A stretch of 64,000 nucleotides of DNA from Helcococcus ovis (GTDB taxonomy: Bacteria > Bacillota > Clostridia > Tissierellales > Peptoniphilaceae), in the NCBI RefSeq assembly GCF_004524775.2, contig NZ_CP119081.1:992001-1056000 (forward strand). Reading direction: 5' to 3'. Position 1 is the stretch's first letter, and each line of letters starts with the position of its first letter. Shown here in pieces: positions 46,801 through 54,970 of this stretch. Below the pieces are notes generated by a model. It was not told the origin of the DNA. It saw only the letters and a list, made by a program, of their open reading frames with translations, and did not search any database. A program made the translations under genes and the position numbers.

Positions 46801-47893
46801 AATAGCCTAAATATGCTACATATCCTTTTTCATTAGATTTATCTCTAAAAATTTGATTATAAACTTTATTATCTGAATCATATTTTCTTATTAAATTTTT
46901 TAATAATTTTAAATCATTTTGATGGTTATTATAGGATTCAACTTTTGCATCAGATAAATATTTATGACCTTTTAGTATATCTTTTAATAAAATGAAATCA
47001 TATATTGCTTTTAAATTAATAATTAATTCATATTTATATCCTAATAAATTTTCAAAATATTCTAAATTTTCTTGATATTTTTCATCAGAAAGTTCAAAAT
47101 CAGTTTTTTTATCTTCTTCTACTTTCACTTTTATTTCATCATCATTAAATATATCCTTTACCTTAACTTTTCCTGATATTACAAGAGTAAAAATACTATT
47201 TAGTATTTTTATTTTAGTTTTATCTGATTTGTAATTAGGTATAATATTTTTTACTTTATTTTTCTTATCAGTCTTTTTTAATGAATTATCTAACAAGACA
47301 GTAAATATTTCATTATAAAAATCTTCATCTAAATTTATATCTAATTCTTCATTAATTATATTCATTAAATTATATAGATATGGTTTGTAATCCGTTATAT
47401 TATTTAATTCACCATCAATAAGGAAATGCCCCCTCTTCTTCATCATTTGATTAATTGCCAAAAAATATAACCTTATATCTTTTTTTTCAGAATGTTCTAT
47501 TAAATCTTTTCTTAAATGAAAAATTGTTTTATATTTTTTAAAATATTCTTTATCAGTAAAATTCAAGTCATCAAACAATGAGTATTTTCCATTTATTTTT
47601 TTATCCTCTTCCCAATACTTACTTTCATCTAACCTCAAATAAAAATTTTTGTCTACTTTACTAATTTCTTCTTCGAAAATTTCCCTTAATAATTGGAGTC
47701 TCATTCGTTTCCTATCGTTACGCCTTTTTGAAGATCTAAAACCTCTTCTTTCTGCTGCCGTTTTAGCTTCAGAAAATAATCTTACACCCCATAAATCTTT
47801 ACCTTTTTTTCTTATAAGGTTATAAACTTCATCAGTAACTGCCCATCCTACAGAATTTGTTCCAATATCTAATCCTAAGTAATATTTTCCCAT
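43859..47893 (-). CDS. cas9: Cas9 nuclease, type II-A
   Basis: 1344 aa, in the size range of type II-A Cas9. RuvC-I LGLDIGTNSVGWAV with D9; arginine-rich bridge helix AERRGFRSSKRRNDRKRMR; RuvC-II IFIEIARSKD (Glu about 778); HNH YDLDHIIPRKLKKDDSI (His about 860); RuvC-III HHAHDAFLNIIVGD (about 997); all nuclease residues present. GGAGG precedes the ATG. It cleaves DNA matched by crRNA paired to the tracrRNA encoded at 47961. First gene of the cas9-cas1-cas2-csn2 operon. Confidence 0.97.
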   Translation of the reverse strand: MGKYYLGLDIGTNSVGWAVTDEVYNLIRKKGKDLWGVRLFSEAKTAAERRGFRSSKRRNDRKRMRLQLLREIFEEEISKVDKNFYLRLDESKYWEEDKKINGKYSLFDDLNFTDKEYFKKYKTIFHLRKDLIEHSEKKDIRLYFLAINQMMKKRGHFLIDGELNNITDYKPYLYNLMNIINEELDINLDEDFYNEIFTVLLDNSLKKTDKKNKVKNIIPNYKSDKTKIKILNSIFTLVISGKVKVKDIFNDDEIKVKVEEDKKTDFELSDEKYQENLEYFENLLGYKYELIINLKAIYDFILLKDILKGHKYLSDAKVESYNNHQNDLKLLKNLIRKYDSDNKVYNQIFRDKSNEKGYVAYLGYYNNKKRIFPVKKCSYEDFTNYIKKELNKIVDNNDKDYLYIISKIENEQFLLKQIVSTNSVIPHQVHLIELRKIIENLLLDYPSFEVKEDGFTRAEKIEKIFKFRIPYYVGPLNDYHKNKGGNAWIVKNEEYKNEKIRPWNFETVVDLHKSEEEFIKRMINECTYLPNEKVLPKSSLLYQEYMVLNELNNLKINNQPLQVDVKKKIIDELYKKYSKVTLKKIRNFLIINNYIEKTNEINFTGIDTELKANMSSYVEFKNILGDNFNINMVEDIIEQITIHTGNIKLLIKKIGEKYPNLSEKQLKEIVSKKYKDWGRFSKKLLNGLEGTELETGQIGTITYYMRENNDNFMQILSGNYDFISKINKLRQANLPKNLDYSVIDSLYVSPSVKKMIWQVININKELIKVLGKEPDKIFIEIARSKDEKPERKDSRKTQLLNLYKSIKKENGKLYNELENFNDIDFRNRALYLYFTQMGRCMYSGEKIDLEDIYDKNMYDLDHIIPRKLKKDDSIINNLVLVKRNLNQTVKGDKYPIPSSIRNNEEIKNYWYRLLKNGLISKEKYDRLNRNQELTNEELAGFINRQLVETRQSTKVVKELFEKYYINSKVITVKAELTSELRKDFEVLKCRELNDLHHAHDAFLNIIVGDVWNKKFTSNPMNFIKNNRKENLLDYSIKHIFKRDQFSKGEKIWDVAEGKKKIIDTLNKPSVLFSNDSFEQKGELFNATIVSKDDIKKGTSYLPLKKNERLCDVTKYGGYKSISGAYFFLVEHVVRNEIVRSIEMVPIYIANKIKNNKSELINYCDSILGLDKPNIIIDKIKYKTEIELNGFRYLISGKTDKQLSLEPNMQMFWKLNDTYVIKLLINKFNKYNEYKTDLFDEEDKYMILNYIRLIKRKLDHSIYSKRLNVPKFDIDNLNKDNYINNCHLLVNLIKLTNKTLQLADLSSIGLGKHMGKARIPQKLKNEIYIINKSITGAFEKRIRIN

Positions 47894-47917
47894 TATTCCT
47901 CCTAATATAATAAAAAC

Positions 47918-47946
47918 TTGACAAATAAAATTTTTTTTGAAATAAT
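47918..47946 (+). promoter_or_regulatory. tracrRNA promoter
   Basis: Plus strand TTGACA (47918-47923), 17-bp spacer, AATAAT (47941-47946). A transcript from here would start around 47953, just before the anti-repeat. The box lies within the cas9 leader, so the two divergent transcripts share this DNA. Confidence 0.6.
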
Positions 47947-47960
47947 GTATACATAATCTT

Positions 47961-48067
47961 GTTAATACCTATACGAGATTACATCATGAGTTCAAATAAA
48001 AATTTATTCGAATCGCCCGCAGGGCTTGCATTGGCAAACTAAACAAATCTACGGATTTGTTTTTTTA
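47961..48067 (+). ncRNA. tracrRNA of the type II-A system
   Basis: Anti-repeat TTAATACCTATACGAGATTA continues CATCAT, pairing with the minus-strand repeat over 26 positions with one G-U pair; then a GAGU/GU bulge and the lower stem UUCAAAU with GUUUGA of the crRNA. This is the lower stem-bulge-upper stem plan of II-A guides. Downstream are GCCC-GCA-GGGC (48015-48025), TTGC-ATTG-GCAA (48026-48037) and the terminator AACAAATC-TACG-GATTTGTT with a T-run to 48067. Confidence 0.9.
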
Positions 48068-48264
48068 TTTTAAATACATTTCAAAAAACGTATATCATAT
48101 TTATTATATAATATTCATTTATTTTTATCAATATAAATCTTTGCTCTCTTACCATAATATTCTTTATTTGTAACTTTAGCATATAATAATTTTTTTGCAT
48201 ACATTTTAAAGAGAAAAGATTATATTATCACTTTTAATAAATAACCTATTTCTATATTTTTTAA

Positions 48265-48945
48265 TTATTCAATAAACTCTTCACTCATTTTACCATCAAC
48301 AATTTTAAAAACTCTATCACAATGCTTTAAAAGTCTATTATCGTGAGTTACCATTATAGTTGTTCTATTTGAGTCTTCTGTAATTTCTTTTAGAATTTTT
48401 ACTACATCCATTGCCCTATTTGTATCTAAGCTTGCTGTAGGCTCATCTGCTAATATTAAATTTGGCTCTGGGTATAAAGCTCTAGCAATAGCTGCTCTTT
48501 GTCTTTCACCACCAGATAAATCACCCGGATATTGATCTTTTCTATTGTAAATTCCAAATTTTTCCATTATTGATTTTGCTTTTTCCTTATTGTGTTTCGT
48601 TTTATTAAACTTATCAACTAACTCAAATTGTTCAGAAATTTTTAAAAATGGTACTAGATTTGAAGCTTGCAATATAAACCCAATTTTATCAAATCTTAAA
48701 CTATTTCTATCTTTTTCATTCAATTCACTAATATCTTGTCCATTGAAAAATATTTTTCCATTTGTTGGCTTTTGTAATCCACCCATCATTGTAAGAAGTG
48801 TAGATTTTCCTGAACCTGATGGCCCAATTATAGCTACTAATTCTCCAGAATTAACTGAAAATGACGTTTCCTTTAATGCTTCTATTTTATCATTTCCATC
48901 TTGAAATTCTTTATTTACTTTTTCAAATCTTATTATTTCGCTCAT
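48265..48945 (-). CDS. ABC transporter ATPase (MacB/LolD-like)
   Basis: 226 aa. Walker A AIIGPSGSGKSTLL, Q-loop FILQASNLVPFL, signature DLSGGERQRAA, Walker B LILADEPTASLD, switch MVTHDNR. Partner of the FtsX-type permease 9 bp upstream. A decayed copy of its 3' part is at 59219-59457. Exporter or lipoprotein/peptide-stress type; substrate unknown. Confidence 0.92.
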   Translation of the reverse strand: MSEIIRFEKVNKEFQDGNDKIEALKETSFSVNSGELVAIIGPSGSGKSTLLTMMGGLQKPTNGKIFFNGQDISELNEKDRNSLRFDKIGFILQASNLVPFLKISEQFELVDKFNKTKHNKEKAKSIMEKFGIYNRKDQYPGDLSGGERQRAAIARALYPEPNLILADEPTASLDTNRAMDVVKILKEITEDSNRTTIMVTHDNRLLKHCDRVFKIVDGKMSEEFIE

Positions 48946-48954
48946 TATTAACTC

Positions 48955-50082
48955 CTAATCTAACACTTCTAATGGATCAACTTTTGTTACACCTCTTACA
49001 GAAAATATTGCACCAACAAGTGAAATTACAACTATTATCAACGCTATTAATCCGTAAAATGTATAATTTGATTTAAATGGAACAGTCTTAGGTAAAAATA
49101 TTTCTGAAACCAGATTTAATCCTAATCCAATTAATACACCTATCACACTTACTAAAAAAGTCTGATGAATTACAGATTTAGAAATATATAAGTTTGATAT
49201 CCCCTGTACTTTCATTATTCCAAATGTTTGTTTCTTTTGCATTGTTATAATATACATAAAGACACCTAGTACTATAGTAGATATTAGTATTAGAAATCCT
49301 ATCATTAGTCCAAATGTAAGTACTTGAGCTAAATATCCAGGAATCTCATTTATGAATTCGTCAATGCTTATTACATCATATTTTTCATTAGTTTTTAAAT
49401 CATTTTCACCATGAACAATTATACCAGCAATTCTCTCAGGAATATTTTTCGTAGCACCCGAAGTTGCATCAGTTTTATCATCATTTGATTCAGCATCATG
49501 TTTTACAAAACTTAAAATGTTTGGTGATGATTCATTTAATTCTGTATAAATAACTGAAGAAACATTGTATTTTGATTCTTTTGTAAATCCAACTATTTCA
49601 TACTCTCTATCATTCATACTTATTAATAGTTTGTCTCCAATTTCAAGTTTTTCTTCATCTTTAAGTGAAATTGAAGCTAGAACTTGATCTTTATTTTCAG
49701 GTTTTTTTCCTTCTATTATTTCAGGATAAGCCTTAGAATCTTGATTTAGTCCAATCATAGCAATGTTAATTGTATTTTCTTTAGATTCATTTGAATTTTT
49801 ATATGCTACAACTCTTGCCAAATTTATTGGTGAAATATCATAATTCTTTAAATCGTCAAGTGCCTTCTTATCCATCATTGATGCTGATAAATTTGAATTT
49901 GTACCTGATTTTAATACAATTTTATTTGCATTCCACATTTCTACAGCTGTCACATTGTCTTTTGCAAGTCCATATGCTAAGCCAGTTAAGAAGAAAACTA
50001 GATATGAAATTAATACTACAATACATATAATTAAAACAAATCTACTTTTCTCTTTTTTCATTTCTTTTATTGCTAAAAACAT
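48955..50082 (-). CDS. FtsX-like ABC permease
   Basis: 375 aa with one N-terminal helix (SRFVLIICIVVLISYLVFFL), a large extracellular domain (about 40-245) and three C-terminal helices, the MacB/FtsX layout. Contains GVTKVDPLEVLD at the end, the usual FtsX-family tail. Works with the ATPase at 48265. The operon is divergent from marR and shares its control region. Confidence 0.9.
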   Translation of the reverse strand: MFLAIKEMKKEKSRFVLIICIVVLISYLVFFLTGLAYGLAKDNVTAVEMWNANKIVLKSGTNSNLSASMMDKKALDDLKNYDISPINLARVVAYKNSNESKENTINIAMIGLNQDSKAYPEIIEGKKPENKDQVLASISLKDEEKLEIGDKLLISMNDREYEIVGFTKESKYNVSSVIYTELNESSPNILSFVKHDAESNDDKTDATSGATKNIPERIAGIIVHGENDLKTNEKYDVISIDEFINEIPGYLAQVLTFGLMIGFLILISTIVLGVFMYIITMQKKQTFGIMKVQGISNLYISKSVIHQTFLVSVIGVLIGLGLNLVSEIFLPKTVPFKSNYTFYGLIALIIVVISLVGAIFSVRGVTKVDPLEVLD

Positions 50083-50118
50083 TATCTCTCCTTATTAATT
50101 TTATATAATATATCACAT

Positions 50119-50149
50119 ATTATATATTAAGGAGTTGTATTTTACAACT
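50119..50149 (-). promoter_or_regulatory. ABC operon promoter overlapped by a palindrome
   Basis: Minus strand -35 TTGTAA (50142-50147), 17 bp, -10 TATAAT (50119-50124). A perfect palindrome AGTTGTA-TTT-TACAACT (50133-50149) covers the -35 box, a probable binding site for the divergently encoded MarR protein. Confidence 0.65.
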
Positions 50150-50191
50150 ATTAATGTTAGGATATATTTATAAAAAATTTATGAGGTATTT

Positions 50192-50620
50192 ATGGATTTT
50201 ATATGTTTTATTAATATGTTTTATAGATATGGCAAAAAACTTTTAGAAGAAATGTTGTCAGATAAAAATTTAAATATGCAAGAATTAATAGTACTTTTAG
50301 TTATTAATGAATCAAAAGGGATTTTCCAAAGTAAATTGCTAAATTTTACCGCTCTGGATAAAGGAAATTTCTCAAAATTTTTAAGACAACTTGAAAATAA
50401 GGATTTGATTTATAGAGTTGCAAGTGAAGAAATGATTGGACAAAATATGTGTTATCTTACTAAAAATGGTAAAAAATTAATTCCTCATTTAAAAGACACT
50501 CTTGATAAATGGCAAAATTCACTTTTAGAAAACATAGAAAATGAAAAGGTTGAAAATTTTAATAAAGTATCTAAGTCAATTTCTGAAAATCTTATTGAAA
50601 AATTAAAAATAAAATGGTAA
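50192..50620 (+). CDS. MarR-family regulator
   Basis: 142 aa. Winged helix in the centre (LLNFTALDKGNFSKFLRQLE, IGQNMCYLTKNGKKLIPHL), flanked by helices for dimerisation. Divergent from the ABC operon; probably represses it through the palindrome at 50133-50149. The 3' end of a decayed copy is at 59606-59710. Confidence 0.83.
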   Translation: MDFICFINMFYRYGKKLLEEMLSDKNLNMQELIVLLVINESKGIFQSKLLNFTALDKGNFSKFLRQLENKDLIYRVASEEMIGQNMCYLTKNGKKLIPHLKDTLDKWQNSLLENIENEKVENFNKVSKSISENLIEKLKIKW

Positions 50621-50636
50621 GACACTTTATTATCAC

Positions 50637-50875
50637 AAAACTCCATCATTTTCAATCTTTCCTTTCATGGCAGGCTTTACAAAATATTTTCCCATTTATC
50701 ATATTCTTCCCATATCTGGATATTTGATATTTTACTTATTTGCTTCTTCCCTGATTTTTATAAAAACAAGTAAAGGTTCTTATCTTATGTTTTTTGTATA
50801 TCTTTACGGTACTTTTTGATATATAATGATAATCTCTCAAGTAACAATTGTCGGGAAATCATATATGTTAAAAGA
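50637..50875 (-). pseudogene. decayed dnaC-repA junction of a second conjugative element
   Basis: The stretch follows, with many changes and a deletion, the intact genes at about 39696-39760 (dnaC, for example ACTCCATCA and TTTCATGGCAG) and 39853-40035 (repA 3' part, for example ATCATATTCTTCCCAT and TTTGCTTCTTCCCTGAT). No open frame remains. Identity was judged by eye. 50876-50946 holds nothing recognisable. Confidence 0.75.
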
Positions 50876-50946
50876 ACATATTTTTACAAAGGAGGATTAA
50901 TATTTTGTACATTTTTATATAATCACTTTGGTACATTTTGGTATTG

Positions 50947-51647
50947 TCATTTACAATTATATTCCGTATAATATTTTTTGAAGTTAAAATCTTTTGATTT
51001 TTCTAAATATAATATATCTCCGTTATGTTTCACAATTCCCATTAATTTCGTTTTAGGATGGGTTGCAAAATATGCTAAATCTTTATTTGAGAAAAATTCA
51101 TTGTTAGGATGATTATGTAATACGTATTTATAATCAAAGCTTCCCAAATCTAATTCGCTTTCGGTACCATAAATTTTTTCTTCAAATCCATTAAACATGA
51201 ATGCTATCTCCATTGAATTATTAGAATCTCTAGCTTCGATTAATAATTCCTTATTAAATTTTACAGAGCGTCATTTTCAGCTTGATTTAAATTATCAACA
51301 TTAGGTCCATTTAAATTGTTCACAACGTTATCATTAATCGGATAAATCTTATCCCCATGTCCACGTGAAATATGATTATTCTTTCCTTCAATCATCCTCA
51401 TTAACTCATCTTCACTATCATAATCCAAACCTTCAAGCATATCGCTTAAATGCGAACGACAATAAGGATGAAGCGGTGGAGCATTTACTCCGATTTTAAT
51501 TTTATCAATAGGAATAATTCTTTGGCCGTGTTCCCTGCATATTTTTGAAGTCCTTTTATCAAGTGTGGCTTCAAACTTTTTAGCAAGTATTCCACGTCTT
51601 TTACTATCATCTAATTCTGCTGTATTTACCACGTATGATGTTAATAT
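50947..51647 (-). pseudogene. phage minor-capsid (Mu F/SPP1 gp7-like) gene fragment, frameshifted
   Basis: Two frames. 51261-51647 reads TSYVVNTAELDDSKRR, TSKICREHGQRIIPIDKIK and APPLHPYCRSHLSDMLEG, the conserved C-terminus of phage head morphogenesis proteins. After stop TAA at 51261 the other frame continues with VKFNKELLIEARDSNNS and then 50947-51213, which has a KYVLHNHPNNEFFSNKDL motif like JAB/RadC-type metal sites. A single shift near 51261 would join them. The N-terminal part of the gene is missing. It is a prophage remnant. Confidence 0.65.
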
Positions 51648-51893
51648 TCAAGTTCATGTTGCTCTCGCATTTAATTCTAGTTTATCAGTCCACTTTCTAT
51701 CGCATTTATTTTATATTTTTCAGATATTTCCTATCCTAATTTTCCCTTGTATACCTTAATCCATACAATACAAGACTTCTTCTGTTTTTTTTTTTAAACA
51801 TTACCATTGTTAAAAACTTTAATATTTTTCTTGTTTAGATATAGATTTATCATTCAATTATTTCATTCGTTCGTCTATCTAAGATTTAACTCC
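51648..51893. other. AT-rich spacer, nothing recognisable
   Basis: Contains runs of T and no supported gene. It lies between the phage fragment and the far end of the type V array. Confidence 0.5.
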
Positions 51894-53014
51894 TTGATTT
51901 TTTTACGATATTTTTATGTATTATTAAAGAAACAGGAATGGGAAGCGGCGACTTCAAATCTACAATAGTAGAAATTATTATGTATTCTTAAAGGCTTTTA
52001 TGGGATAAGGATAGCTCGAACAATCTACAATAGTAGAAATTATTATGTATTCTTAAAGAGATGATACCAAAATTTAGAGCGTGGGAATCTACAATAGTAG
52101 AAATTATTATGTATTCTTAAAGAGATGATACCAAAATTTAGAGCGTGGGAATCTACAATAGTAGAAATTATTATGTATTCTTAAAGAGATGATACCAAAA
52201 TTTAGAGCGTGGGAATCTACAATAGTAGAAATTATTATGTATTCTTAAAGGTTTGACTTCTTCAACCGAATTGTCGCATCTACAATAGTAGAAATTATTA
52301 TGTATTCTTAAAGAAGTATTTTGAATATTGCCATATAGTCATCTACAATAGTAGAAATTATTATGTATTCTTAAAGTGAAAAAAATATAGGTATTGCAAC
52401 AGTTATCTACAATAGTAGAAATTATTATGTATTCTTAAAGAATATAGGAGAAAATTTTGAAGAAACATCTACAATAGTAGAAATTATTATGTATTCTTAA
52501 AGGAAATCAAAGTGTATTTGCCAAACTTCGATCTACAATAGTAGAAATTATTATGTATTCTTAAAGGACCGCTGTAAATGATTTTTACACACAATATCTA
52601 CAATAGTAGAAATTATTATGTATTCTTAAAGTTATATAGATTAGGCTCTTCCACAGAAATCTACAATAGTAGAAATTATTATGTATTCTTAAAGAAAATA
52701 AATGAAAAATATTTTAAAATCGATCTACAATAGTAGAAATTATTATGTATTCTTAAAGCGCCATTATTCTCGATATTGTGTCAATTAATCTACAATAGTA
52801 GAAATTATTATGTATTCTTAAAGATTGATTTTTATACCCTAATCGACTAGCATCTACAATAGTAGAAATTATTATGTATTCTTAAAGAGCTATAAGAGGA
52901 AGTTTGAAAACCGCAATCTACAATAGTAGAAATTATTATGTATTCTTAAAGATAATAACAGCCCAGTATCATTTGTACATCTACAATAGTAGAAATTATT
53001 ATGTATTCTTAAAG
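51894..53014 (-). CRISPR. type V-A CRISPR array, 17 intact repeats plus a decayed terminal repeat
   Basis: 36-bp repeats start at 51958 and the last covers 52979-53014; spacers are 26-29 bp. On the transcribed minus strand the repeat begins CTTTAAGAATACATAA and ends with the Cas12a handle AATTTCTACTATTGTAGAT (stem TCTAC/GTAGA, loop TATT). A decayed repeat at about 51894-51929 keeps the ATGTATT-TTAAAG part, followed by a 28-bp spacer. The three spacers at 52059-52086, 52123-52150 and 52187-52214 are identical. Leader side is at high coordinates next to cas2. Confidence 0.97.
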
Positions 53015-53143
53015 AGCTAATGCATATATATTCAATAAAAGTGCTCTTATTGTCACTAAAGTTAGTATTGAAACGCATAAACTCTTATTTTTCGAATACA
53101 TTTTTGAAATCCTTTAAGAATATTAAAAATTAAGTTATAGGTT
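53015..53143 (-). promoter_or_regulatory. type V-A array leader
   Basis: AT-rich 129 bp between the cas2 stop and the first repeat. It contains CTTTAAGAATA (53112-53122) in the orientation opposite to the array repeats, matching the first 11 nt of the repeat. No clear -10/-35 pair stands out. Confidence 0.6.
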
Positions 53144-53413
53144 TTACACTATTATTATATCATCATTTTCATGAATTGGATAGCCATAATTAATAATACT
53201 ATCTTTATCTACTTTATATATCATTACACTATCAGATTCCTTAAATAATTTTTTGAATTTATTCTCAATATCCGATTTGACTAAGTTTAATATCCTCTCT
53301 GAATTTTTCACACAAAATATTGAATATTGTATTCTGTATCCATATTTACTTAAATATTTAGAGAATTTAGTTCTAACCTTATCATCTTTTATGTCATAGC
53401 TAACAAAAATCAT
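53144..53413 (-). CDS. cas2: Cas2 of the type V-A system
   Basis: 89 aa. MIFVSYDIKDDKVRTKFSKY with the Cas2 beta strand and Asp, then YGYRIQYSIFCVKNSE. Normal length. Forms the adaptation complex with Cas1. Starts 7 bp after the cas1 stop codon and is followed by the leader. Confidence 0.92.
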   Translation of the reverse strand: MIFVSYDIKDDKVRTKFSKYLSKYGYRIQYSIFCVKNSERILNLVKSDIENKFKKLFKESDSVMIYKVDKDSIINYGYPIHENDDIIIV

Positions 53414-53420
53414 AATTTAC

Positions 53421-54385
53421 CTACTTATATTTATATATCGGAAATTTTGATATATCTTTATTTTTCATAAATGCTCTATAATAATTTTGTATATACAAAA
53501 ACATTTCTTCTCTATTATCAAGTATTGCTTTCATCAAATAGCCAACATATTTCTTAGATTCTTTATAATTTAATGTTACTTGAAAATTTCTTATAGTAAA
53601 ATCATTTGTATCTATCATATTTAAATTATTCATTTTAACAATCTGATAATCAATTATTGGTCTAAATGGTTCAACCATATCACAAACTAATGATTTTCTT
53701 TTATAAAATATTTTATGATAAACACCTATATATGAATCAAAACCAAAACATTTCAATAAAGCCTCTATATATGTAAATAATAAAGTATATCCTAAATCCA
53801 TTAAACAATTATTTATGTCATGTTTAACTCTAGGTCTTCTTCCATGCCAATTCTGACCTACAAATAACGTAGAAAAATATAATCTTGATGCTGATCCTTC
53901 AATTCCTAATAATGATTTATCATCTTTAACATTATCAATTTTTAAGTAATATTCATATAATTTCATTTTAACATTTGTAAATATTATTCTATCTAAATCA
54001 GACTTTTTTAATGCTAAAATTTGATTATCAATTTTATTTTTCACAAAATATTTTGCAATTTCAAAATTATTTTTGTTATAATACTGTCTTTGTCTTAAAA
54101 TAGTATTCCCTTCTAAAGGTATACAAAATGATTCTATAATCCGAAAAGAATGTGAAAATAAAAATATTGAATAACCAAATTTTTTTGCCCTTTTTATTAA
54201 TGGAGTAGTGATATTATAATTCCCTACAATCCATAAAAAAAAATTCGATATCCTGTGCTTTGATGAATAATCTCTCCATTTCTATCTTCAACAATTAAAT
54301 TATCATTCTGAATTCTAAATTTTTCACCTTTATTTGTAAATACTATAATAATTTTCTTAAACATATAATCATTTCTACTTAACAT
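53421..54385 (-). pseudogene. cas1: Cas1 of the type V-A system, frameshifted in a T9 tract
   Basis: The frame opens at ATG 54385 (GGAGG 6 nt upstream, overlapping the cas4 stop) and reads through FKKIIIVFTNKGEKFR and GYRIFF to a stop near 54220. It then resumes in another frame, LWIVGNYNITTPLIKRAKKF, running without a break to 53421. The switch is at nine T (plus-strand A 54235-54243); ten or seven T would restore one frame of about 321 codons. The downstream part keeps LLGIEGSASRLYFSTLF (catalytic Glu), HDINNCLMDLGYTLLFTY (His) and CDMVEPFRPIIDY (Asp). It may be a true mutation, a sequencing error or slippage control. Confidence 0.85.
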
Positions 54386-54935
54386 CTATCCCTCCGCATA
54401 GAGGATTGTAAATACAATTTTTACACTTTTGAATATTCGTTTGATTAAAATTCAAATAATCAAAATTATTTATTTCATTTATCACTGATTCAAATTTTTC
54501 AAACATTTCTTTATCTTCATATGGTAACTTAATTTTATAATGCTTATGATCATCTATACTGTATACTTCGATAGAATTAATTTTAAAACCCATTTCTAAT
54601 AAAGAAAAGTATTGTGCATAAGTTTGAAATACATAACCATCAAATATTTGTTTTACTTTTTTCTTTCTTTCAACTAATTTCCCCTCATCAATGTAAAATG
54701 TATCTAACTTACCTACAAGATTATATTTTTCACAATATAAAGATGTTCCTTGTAATACATTTTTTCTACTAGAATATCTATTTTCATCAACTGCAGAATG
54801 TGCGTAACTTCCATTAGTTTGAAATGTACTTTTATATATACTATCATCAAAATCAATATAATATGAATGAAAATAAAGTGACATAGGGCAAAATATAAAA
54901 TCATTAAGTTCAGCAAAAGTTATTAATTGTTCCAT
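54375..54935 (-). CDS. cas4: Cas4 exonuclease of the type V-A system
   Basis: 186 aa. N-terminal Cys in NDFIFCPMSLYFHS, RecB-like nuclease core with VGKLDTFYIDEGKLVERKKK, and the C-terminal iron-sulphur cysteines CKNCIYNPLCGG. Cas4 trims prespacers so that they carry the right PAM and orientation. Lies between cas12a and cas1; its end overlaps the cas1 start by 11 bp. Confidence 0.92.
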   Translation of the reverse strand: MEQLITFAELNDFIFCPMSLYFHSYYIDFDDSIYKSTFQTNGSYAHSAVDENRYSSRKNVLQGTSLYCEKYNLVGKLDTFYIDEGKLVERKKKVKQIFDGYVFQTYAQYFSLLEMGFKINSIEVYSIDDHKHYKIKLPYEDKEMFEKFESVINEINNFDYLNFNQTNIQKCKNCIYNPLCGGIDVK

Positions 54936-54944
54936 AATATTTGA

Positions 54945-54961
54945 GGGAGGTAAAACCTCCC
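54945..54961. other. perfect 7-bp hairpin between cas12a and cas4
   Basis: GGGAGGT-AAA-ACCTCCC on the plus strand, complementary on the transcript. It occupies most of the 35-bp gap and includes the only GGAGG available upstream of cas4, so it could lower cas4 translation or stabilise the cas12a message end. No T-run, so not a typical terminator. Confidence 0.6.
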
Positions 54962-54970
54962 TTCTCCTTT

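Noticed and set aside
47893-47961. Long-form tracrRNA acting as a natural single guide against the cas9 promoter, as in S. pyogenes
   Set aside because: No repeat-like segment upstream of the anti-repeat on the plus strand was found, so the needed self-pairing is not visible.
52890-53078. Minus-strand frame through the end of the type V array
   Set aside because: Repeated translation of CRISPR repeats (RIHNNFYYCR-like), not a gene.
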